From assembly GCA_964428935.1 (NCBI GenBank), contig CAYSAG010000161.1, positions 1 through 11,634 on the forward strand: a stretch of 11,634 nt of DNA, read 5' to 3'. Within the stretch, counting starts at the first letter, position 1; each line of letters begins with the position of its first letter. A program made the translations under genes and the position numbers. Origin of the DNA: JAADHY01 sp964428935 (GTDB lineage: Bacteria; Planctomycetota; Planctomycetia; Planctomycetales; Planctomycetaceae). The notes below the pieces were generated by a model, which saw only the letters and a list, made by a program, of their open reading frames with translations, was not told where the DNA came from and did not search any database. This document shows positions 6,982 to 11,634 of this stretch, one piece after another.

Positions 6982-8298
6982 ATGAGTGCCCGCTCCCAAC
7001 AGTCGGACGCGCCCGCAGGCCGGTCGACTTGGCCGGACGTCTGCTGCCCCGCCTGCTGCTGCGTCTGCGACGACTTGACCGTCACGGTCCGGGACGGTCA
7101 AGTCGTGGACGTGGGCGTGCGCTGTCCGTTGGCTCGACGGTGGTTCGTCGACCTTCCACCGTCGTCGCGGCCGCAGGCGCTGGTCGAGGGCAACCCGGCC
7201 GCGTACGACGACGCCGTGACCCGGGCCGCTCGCTGCCTGCTGCAAGCTCGGCGCCCGGTCGTCTACGGTCTGACGGCGGCGTCGTGCGAGGCGGCTGGCG
7301 AGGCTCTGGCACTGGCCGAGCGGCTGCACGCCGTGGTCGACCTTTCCTGGCCGTCCACGCCGGTCACCGTGGCCGTCCAAGAACAGGCGTGGCTGGCGTG
7401 CACGCTGGGCGAGGTGCGGCACCGGGCGGACGTGGTCGTCCTGTGGCGAGTCGACACGCTGCAGCGGTTTCCTCGGCTGCTCGAGCGCTACGCTCCGTTT
7501 CCTTTCACCGGCCAGACGCCTCACGGCCCGACCAGACGCTGGCTGGTCACGGTCGGGCTTGCAGACGCGCAGCTAGCGAAACAGGCGGACTGGAACGTGA
7601 GCGCCGAGCCAGACGACGCGGCACTGGCCGGAACCTTGCAGGCCGCGGCGTTGGGACGAACGCCGACCGCCGAACAGACCGCCCGGACCGGGCTGTCGCG
7701 TGACCAACTGGACCGGCTGCTCGAGACGTTCCGCCGAGCTCGGTACGGAGTCTTTTTCGTCGACACAGCCGCGGACGGCGAGGCGGCTGGCTGTGGCCAC
7801 GTCGAGCCGGTGCTGCGGCTCGTGCAAGCTTGGAACCGATTCGGTCACTGGCGAGCCGTGTTGTTGGGGGCCAGCAACCAGACGGGGGCCCAGGCCGTGT
7901 TGACTTGGCAGACGGGCTTTCCGGGAGCGGTCTGGTTCGAGCCGCACGGGCTGGTTTCCTACCAGCCGGAAGTCGGAGTGCCGGCCCTGTTGGCTCGCGG
8001 CGAACCGGACGCGGCTTTGCTTGTGGCGGACGAGGTTCCGTCGACGCTCCCGCCGCCCGCCGCCCGGCACCTTCGGAGAATTCCGACCGTCGTGGTCAGC
8101 GACCGTGACCCGTCCGCCGTGTCGCGCGCGACGGTCGGGTTCTTGTGCGCCCGGTTGGGGGTGGAGTGCGGCGGGACGGTGCACCGCGTCGACGGCGTGC
8201 CGCTTCGCCTGCGTCCGCCCGTCACGACCGACCGCCCCTCGGTCGAACAGGTGCTGCGTGACCTGCGTCGAGCGGTCGAGCGGGCGGCCGGCGGCTGA
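6982..8298 (+). CDS. fhcB: Formylmethanofuran dehydrogenase subunit B / FhcB-like protein
   Basis: This encodes 438 residues. In methylotrophs and planctomycetes FhcB is part of the Fhc formyltransferase/hydrolase complex, which handles the formyl group in the tetrahydromethanopterin-linked C1 pathway; archaeal FwdB/FmdB is the metal-pterin subunit of formylmethanofuran dehydrogenase. The N-terminus has the family iron-sulfur pattern: 'CPACCCVCDD' (Cys22, Cys25, Cys29, with extra Cys21, 26 and 27) and a fourth Cys48 in 'VRCPLARRWF'. 'ACTLGEVRHRADVVVLW' (139-155) matches a conserved FwdB stretch. Where archaeal proteins have the Cys/Sec ligand of W/Mo, just before a Pro-Ser, this one has Leu121 ('LSWPST'), as expected of a non-catalytic bacterial FhcB (alignment from memory). 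AAGGA (6969-6973) supports the start. fhcA, fhcC and fhcD are not in the window; scattered fhc genes would not be surprising in planctomycetes. Confidence 0.82.
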   Translation: MSARSQQSDAPAGRSTWPDVCCPACCCVCDDLTVTVRDGQVVDVGVRCPLARRWFVDLPPSSRPQALVEGNPAAYDDAVTRAARCLLQARRPVVYGLTAASCEAAGEALALAERLHAVVDLSWPSTPVTVAVQEQAWLACTLGEVRHRADVVVLWRVDTLQRFPRLLERYAPFPFTGQTPHGPTRRWLVTVGLADAQLAKQADWNVSAEPDDAALAGTLQAAALGRTPTAEQTARTGLSRDQLDRLLETFRRARYGVFFVDTAADGEAAGCGHVEPVLRLVQAWNRFGHWRAVLLGASNQTGAQAVLTWQTGFPGAVWFEPHGLVSYQPEVGVPALLARGEPDAALLVADEVPSTLPPPAARHLRRIPTVVVSDRDPSAVSRATVGFLCARLGVECGGTVHRVDGVPLRLRPPVTTDRPSVEQVLRDLRRAVERAAGG

Positions 8299-8389
8299 CC
8301 CGTTCCGTCCCGACAAACTCGCCGCCCCGACAACGCCTTGGTACCATTGGCAGCGAGCCGGCCCGTTGCGCCAGCGGGAACGTGGCGGC

Positions 8390-8426
8390 TCGACACGCTC
8401 ACACACGTTCGACACGCTCACAAACG
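8390..8426 (+). repeat. Tandem 18-bp direct repeat, period 19, upstream of the URO-D genes
   Basis: TCGACACGCTCACACACG (8390-8407) and TCGACACGCTCACAAACG (8409-8426) differ at one base and are spaced 19 bp apart, nearly two helical turns. They end 43 bases before ATG 8470, in the 171-bp spacer after fhcB. The position suits a regulator site acting on the downstream genes, but a chance duplication is possible. Nothing else was seen in this spacer. Confidence 0.5.
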
Positions 8427-8469
8427 AAAGACGACGTGCCGCAGAATTTGGCCGACACGGGAGCGACCA

Positions 8470-9702
8470 ATGAACTCACGGGAACGCGTGCTGAAGGCGC
8501 TGAACCACGAGGAGCCGGACCGGGTGCCGATTGACCTGGGAGGAACCAGGCAGTCGGGTGTGGCCGCGTCCGCCTACCACCGGCTGAAGCAAAAGCTCGG
8601 CCTCACCACTCCGACCCGCGTCTTCGACGTCTACCAAATGATTGCCGAAATCGAGCGGCCCGTGCTGGAACGGTTCGGAGCGGACGTGGTCGGACTGAAC
8701 CGCCCCGCCGTGGCCTTCGGCATTCGCAACGAAAACTGGAAGCCGTGGAGGTTGTTCGACGGCACGCCTGTGGAGGTACCGGGCGGCTTCAACCCGGTCC
8801 AGCAACCGAACGGCGACCTGCTGCTCCTGCGAGACGGCCAGCCCATTGCGGTCATGCCCAAGGGCGGCTTTTACTTCGACCGGTTGGAGAAATTTCCCGG
8901 AGCCGCTCACGTCGACCTCGACGCCTTCCAGCCGCCGTTGCTCACCGAGGAAGAGCTGCTGCACTACCGAGCGCAGGCCGAAGCGTACTACCAGAACACC
9001 GACTTCGCCCTCATTGCCGCTTTGGGGCCACCGTACGAACTGTTTTACGGGCTCGGCCAGGGGGACTTCGAGAGCTGGATGGTTACGTTGATTTCTGAGC
9101 CGGACTACGTTCGCGCTTTGTACGACAAGCTGGTGGACGCGTGGATTGAGAACCTGCGGCGGTTCGTCGACGCCGTCGGCGACCGCGTCCACATTCTTCA
9201 GTTCAACGACGACTTCGGTACCCAAGAGGCTCCCTTCATTTCGGTCCAAATGTTTCGGGAACTGATTCTGCCGGCCTACAAACGGGGCCTGGACTGGATT
9301 CACCGGCACACGAACATGAAAGTGTTTTTGCACTCGGACGGAGCGATTTACCCGCTGATTCCGTCGCTGATTGAAATGGGAGTGGACATTCTGAACCCGG
9401 TGCAGACCACGGCGGCGGGAATGGAGCCGCGTCGACTGAAGGAAGAGTTCGGAGACCGTCTGACGTTCTGGGGAGCCTCACTCGACTGTCAGAACACGCT
9501 GCCGTTCGGTTCGCCGGACGACGTGGCTCGCGAAGTCGAAGAGCACGTCCGCATTTTTGCCCCCGGCGGCGGCTACGTGTTCGCTCCGGTCCACAACATT
9601 CAAGCCAACGTCCCGCCAGAAAACATTGTGGCCATGTTCGACACGGCGCTGCGAGTGGGACGTTACGACGGCCAGCCGGGACGGTCGGTTGGGGGCTCGT
9701 GA
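8470..9702 (+). CDS. Uroporphyrinogen decarboxylase (URO-D) family protein, MtaA-like fold, HxD variant
   Basis: This encodes 410 residues. The opening 'MNSRERVLKALNHEEPDRVPIDLGGTR' is the signature of URO-D superfamily proteins distinct from HemE. Many are methyltransferases or of unknown substrate. The TIM-barrel core includes 'FNDDFGTQEAPFISVQMFRELILPAYKRG' (245-272). At the place where MtaA/CmuA proteins carry the zinc motif His-x-Cys, this protein has His288-Ser-Asp290 ('FLHSDGAIYPLIP'), and the C-terminal Cys position is replaced by 'PVHNIQANVPPENI' (373-386, His375). A canonical zinc site is therefore absent; Asp or His could substitute. GGGAG (8459-8463) supports the start; an in-frame ATG at 8338 is less likely. 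It is followed after 67 bp by a second URO-D gene. Heme synthesis is ruled out as the likely role. No specific reaction can be assigned. Confidence 0.82.
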   Translation: MNSRERVLKALNHEEPDRVPIDLGGTRQSGVAASAYHRLKQKLGLTTPTRVFDVYQMIAEIERPVLERFGADVVGLNRPAVAFGIRNENWKPWRLFDGTPVEVPGGFNPVQQPNGDLLLLRDGQPIAVMPKGGFYFDRLEKFPGAAHVDLDAFQPPLLTEEELLHYRAQAEAYYQNTDFALIAALGPPYELFYGLGQGDFESWMVTLISEPDYVRALYDKLVDAWIENLRRFVDAVGDRVHILQFNDDFGTQEAPFISVQMFRELILPAYKRGLDWIHRHTNMKVFLHSDGAIYPLIPSLIEMGVDILNPVQTTAAGMEPRRLKEEFGDRLTFWGASLDCQNTLPFGSPDDVAREVEEHVRIFAPGGGYVFAPVHNIQANVPPENIVAMFDTALRVGRYDGQPGRSVGGS

Positions 9703-9756
9703 GCGGTCGGCGAAAGCCCCGTCGCTGCCGAGCGTCTTGAGTCGCCTCACGAAGCC

Positions 9757-9763
9757 AGGAGGT
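9757..9763 (+). promoter_or_regulatory. Perfect Shine-Dalgarno for the MtaA-like gene
   Basis: AGGAGGT, six bases before ATG 9770. It is the strongest ribosome site in the window and settles the start among the in-frame alternatives upstream (the frame is open back to 9557). Confidence 0.75.
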
Positions 9764-9769
9764 CCAAGC

Positions 9770-10804
9770 ATGAACGGTCGAGAACGCATTTTGCGGCATT
9801 TGCGTGGCGAGCCGGTCGACCACCTGCCTTTGATGCCAATTACCATGATGTTCGCAGCCGACCACGCCGGCGTGGACTACCGCGACTACGCGACCGACCA
9901 CCGAGTGCTGGTCGAGGCTCAGGTTCGCGTTGCCCACGACTTCGGCTTCGACTACGTGTCCTGCATTTCCGACCCGGCTCGAGAAGCGGCCGATTGCGGT
10001 GCGGCCGTCCGGTACCCGCAAAACCAACCGCCGGCCATTGACGAATCGAACGCCTTGCTGGCCGACAAGACCAAACTGCTGTCGCTGCGGGTGCCCGACC
10101 CGCACCGCGAAGGCAGCCGAATGTTCGACCGCGTGCAAGCGGCCGCCTTGTTCCGCGAAAAAGTGGGCGGCGAGAAACTGATCGAAGGGTGGGTCGAGGG
10201 ACCCATGGCCGAAGCGGCCGACCTGCGGGGCATCAACACAATCATGTTCGACTTCTACGACGACCCGCAGTTCGTGCGGGACCTGTTCGAATTTGTGGTC
10301 GAAATGGAGCTTCGGTTCGCCAAGGCTCAGTTGCAGGCCGGCGCCGAGCTGATTGGCGTCGGTGACGCCGCCGCCTCGCTGGTCGGTCCGCACTTCTACA
10401 ATGAATTCGTCCTGCCTTACGAAAAGCGGCTGGTGGAAGGAATCAAAGAGGCCGGTGGCTTGGTGCGGTTGCACATTTGCGGCGACACCCGGTCCATTCT
10501 GGAAGGCATGGGACAGCTCGGCTGCGACATTGTCGACCTGGACTCACAGGCCCCGCTGGACCAAGCCCGAGCGGCCATGGGGCCAGACCAAGTCCTGCTG
10601 GGAAACATCGACCCAGTGCGCACGCTGCGCGACGGCACGCCGCAGTCGGTCGAGCTGGCATTGGGCGAATGCCACCGGCAGGCCGGACCGCGGTACATCG
10701 TCGGCGCCGGCTGCGAGGTTCCGCGCGAGACGCCGCCGGAAAACGTCCGAGCTTTGCTTCAATACGCTCGCTCCCACCGGCCGGACGACCTACCGGATGC
10801 CTGA
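9770..10804 (+). CDS. MtaA/CmuA-like methyltransferase (URO-D family) with intact zinc motif
   Basis: This encodes 344 residues. MtaA, MtbA and CmuA-type proteins transfer methyl groups between a corrinoid protein and a thiol or other acceptor, using zinc bound by His-x-Cys...Cys. Here the motif is complete: His235-Ile-Cys237-Gly in 'VRLHICGDT' and Cys315 in 'VGAGCEVPRETPPENV'. Other family stretches are 'GWVEGPMAEAADLRG' (140-154), 'GVGDAAASLVGPHFYNEFVLPYEKRL' (197-221) and 'LLGNIDPVRTLRDGTPQSV' (277-294). Length fits MtaA. It is 67 bp after the other URO-D gene and 54 bp before the Mth938-domain gene, all on one strand, so an operon is likely. No corrinoid-binding (MtaC-like) protein is in the window, so donor and acceptor are unknown. 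Ile codon use is less skewed toward ATT here (8 ATT, 6 ATC) than in the preceding gene. Confidence 0.83.
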   Translation: MNGRERILRHLRGEPVDHLPLMPITMMFAADHAGVDYRDYATDHRVLVEAQVRVAHDFGFDYVSCISDPAREAADCGAAVRYPQNQPPAIDESNALLADKTKLLSLRVPDPHREGSRMFDRVQAAALFREKVGGEKLIEGWVEGPMAEAADLRGINTIMFDFYDDPQFVRDLFEFVVEMELRFAKAQLQAGAELIGVGDAAASLVGPHFYNEFVLPYEKRLVEGIKEAGGLVRLHICGDTRSILEGMGQLGCDIVDLDSQAPLDQARAAMGPDQVLLGNIDPVRTLRDGTPQSVELALGECHRQAGPRYIVGAGCEVPRETPPENVRALLQYARSHRPDDLPDA

Positions 10805-10858
10805 CCGCCGCGCGGGGTCGGCGGCGAGCTTCCAGGAAAAGGAAGGAGCGAACGAGAA

Positions 10859-11203
10859 ATGATCGACTCGTACCGCTTCGGCAAGGTGGTCGTCGACAAC
10901 CGCCCCTACACCTCCGACGTGCTCATTTTCCCCGACCGAGTGGACGCCGGCTGGTGGCGTCTGGAGGGACACAAACTGCAACTGGCCGACATTGAGTCGG
11001 TTTTGCAGGAACGGCCGAACGTGCTGGTCGTCGGGACGGGCGCCTTCGGCATGATGAAAGTGATGCCCGAGGTCCGACAGGCCGCTGAGTCGGCCGGCGT
11101 GCGGCTGGTCGTCGAGCGGACCGGAAAAGCGTGCGAGGTCTACAACCAATTGCTGCGTGACGGCGAACAGTCGGTCGTGGCGGCCTTGCATTTGACGTGC
11201 TGA
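10859..11203 (+). CDS. Mth938-like domain protein (DUF498/NDUFAF3-type)
   Basis: This encodes 114 residues, the usual size of the family. Mth938-domain proteins are small single-domain proteins of unknown biochemical role in bacteria and archaea; the mitochondrial relative NDUFAF3 helps assemble complex I. Visible family features are the N-terminal 'SYRFGKVVVDNRPYTSDVLI', 'GWWRLEGHKL', 'VLVVGTGAFGMMKV' (55-68) and 'ERTGKACEVYNQLL' (86-99). AAGGAG (10843-10848) precedes the ATG. It is the last gene of the co-directional set, 54 bp after the MtaA-like gene, which suggests shared expression. Link to C1 chemistry is contextual only. Confidence 0.85.
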   Translation: MIDSYRFGKVVVDNRPYTSDVLIFPDRVDAGWWRLEGHKLQLADIESVLQERPNVLVVGTGAFGMMKVMPEVRQAAESAGVRLVVERTGKACEVYNQLLRDGEQSVVAALHLTC

Positions 11204-11386
11204 GCCGAGAAGCGCTCGAGCCGTCGGAACGACGTGACGGCCGCGGCACGGTCCGCAGGCCTTGAAGAGGCAACGCAGACGGCCGACCAAGCGCCGGAGC
11301 GTTCGGCCGGTGGGCGTCTCTCGACGGCGCACCTCGCCAATCGGCACAACTCCCCGAAGACTACGTCCGTATTGACCGGACGCCGC
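11204..11386. other. Non-coding spacer with no recognisable gene
   Basis: Open frames on both strands here have no family resemblance and give arginine- and alanine-rich translations typical of shadow frames. I see no terminator with a T-run and no RNA gene. It may contain decayed sequence of the transposase-like remnant that begins at 11387. Confidence 0.5.
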
Positions 11387-11491
11387 TCAACACCGGGCGT
11401 CGGAGGTGAGCCGGGCGTCGGTCGCTTCGAGGACGACCGGTTTGGAGTCGAAGAAATCGAAGGCCAGCTGCAAATCATGCCGTTCCGACAG
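11387..11491 (-). pseudogene. Remnant resembling an IS1380-type transposase N-terminus
   Basis: On the minus strand a short frame reads 'HDLQLAFDFFDSKPVVLEA' followed by 'TDARLTSDA' and then stops at TGA 11387-11389. The pattern (aromatic stretch, x-KPVV, then L-T-S-D-A before a lost 'GLL.IR.FD') resembles the first 35 or so residues of IS1380 family transposases. The rest of the gene is not found in any frame downstream. Both Asp codons in its first half are GAT, whereas in the neighbouring 8470 gene every Asp I read is GAC, which suggests imported DNA. No ATG with a ribosome site precedes it. The family call is from memory of the motif, so only moderately sure. Confidence 0.4.
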
Positions 11492-11551
11492 GGCCCCGCG
11501 TTGGTTCGACGCCCTTTGCTCACAGCAAGCTACGTGAGGGTGCCCGGGAAC

Positions 11552-11634
11552 CGGAGGGCCACGCTCCGTCGTGGCCGCCCCGGAGGGCCACGCTCCGTCG
11601 TGGCCGCCCCGGAGGGCCACGCTCCGTCGTGGCC
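11552..11634 (-). repeat. Tandem array of a 29-bp hairpin repeat, cut by the window end
   Basis: Units start at 11552, 11581 and 11610, two full 29-bp copies and 25 bases of a third, with no differences. Each contains GGCCACG, CTCCGT and CGTGGCC (11557-11576, 11586-11605, 11615-11634), the reverse complement of the hairpin at 5842-5861. The tail GGTGCCCGGGAACCGG (11540-11555) before the first unit matches the tail of the other copies. The window stops exactly at the end of the third hairpin, so the array is probably longer. Confidence 0.9.

Noticed and set aside
8476..10474. Minus-strand open frames of 285 and 412 codons opposite the URO-D genes
   Set aside because: Both are antisense shadows of the two URO-D family proteins and show no recognisable motifs.
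8470..10804. HemE, uroporphyrinogen decarboxylase of heme synthesis
   Set aside because: The HemE N-terminal motif (RQAGRYMPEY-like) is absent in both proteins; the MtaA-type start and, in the second, the zinc motif fit the methyltransferase branch.
6941..11529. A shared 12-mer GCTCACAGCAAG at 6941 and 11518
   Set aside because: Too short, no matching flanks, and one copy is in a spacer while the other lies beside the transposase-like remnant; likely chance.
11552..11634. CRISPR array
   Set aside because: The 29-bp units are directly contiguous with no spacers, and no cas gene is in the window.
1..11634. tRNA or rRNA genes
   Set aside because: No cloverleaf with a GGTTCGA-type T-arm in the right setting and no rRNA-like conserved stretch was found on either strand; GTTCGA hits fall within coding sequence.

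Overview
The window is GC-rich DNA (roughly two thirds G+C by eye), densely coded with ordinary ATG/GTG starts and good Shine-Dalgarno sites. The gene mix points to a planctomycete, probably a draft or metagenome-assembled scaffold. It has a bacterial formylmethanofuran dehydrogenase B-type (FhcB) protein, a Tad pilus cluster, a secreted GH26 glycoside hydrolase with a discoidin-type module, and URO-D family methyltransferase-like proteins. This assignment is an inference from gene content; no rRNA or other phylogenetic marker is present. One run of exactly 100 N marks a scaffold gap, and the window ends inside a tandem repeat.

Region 1 (1-2781, + strand) is the tail of a Tad/Flp type IVb pilus operon: the C-terminus of the CpaF/TadA ATPase, then the inner-membrane platform proteins TadB and TadC. 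TadC carries an unusually long low-complexity linker. Region 2 (2782-3107) is a convergent spacer holding an inverted-repeat element with an internal hairpin.

Region 3 (3108-5592, - strand) holds a small cyclophilin-type peptidyl-prolyl isomerase and a secreted GH26 (beta-mannanase type) enzyme with Ig-like and F5/8 type C modules. Region 4 (5593-6151) is a divergent spacer with several inverted repeats, the assembly gap, and a weak promoter candidate.

Region 5 (6152-11203, + strand) has five co-directional genes: a BshB1/LmbE-type zinc deacetylase, FhcB, two URO-D family proteins and a small Mth938-domain protein. FhcB belongs to the tetrahydromethanopterin/methanofuran C1 pathway. The second URO-D protein keeps the His-x-Cys...Cys zinc motif of MtaA/CmuA-type methyltransferases. 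The last four genes may therefore form a one-carbon transfer module, but this is inferred from context and no corrinoid protein is visible.

Region 6 (11204-11634) has no intact gene. It contains a short minus-strand remnant resembling the N-terminus of an IS1380-type transposase, then a tandem array of a 29-bp hairpin repeat. The same hairpin sits at 2886-2905 and at the edge of the gap (5842-5861), so one repeat family accounts for the odd non-coding features and probably for the assembly breaks.
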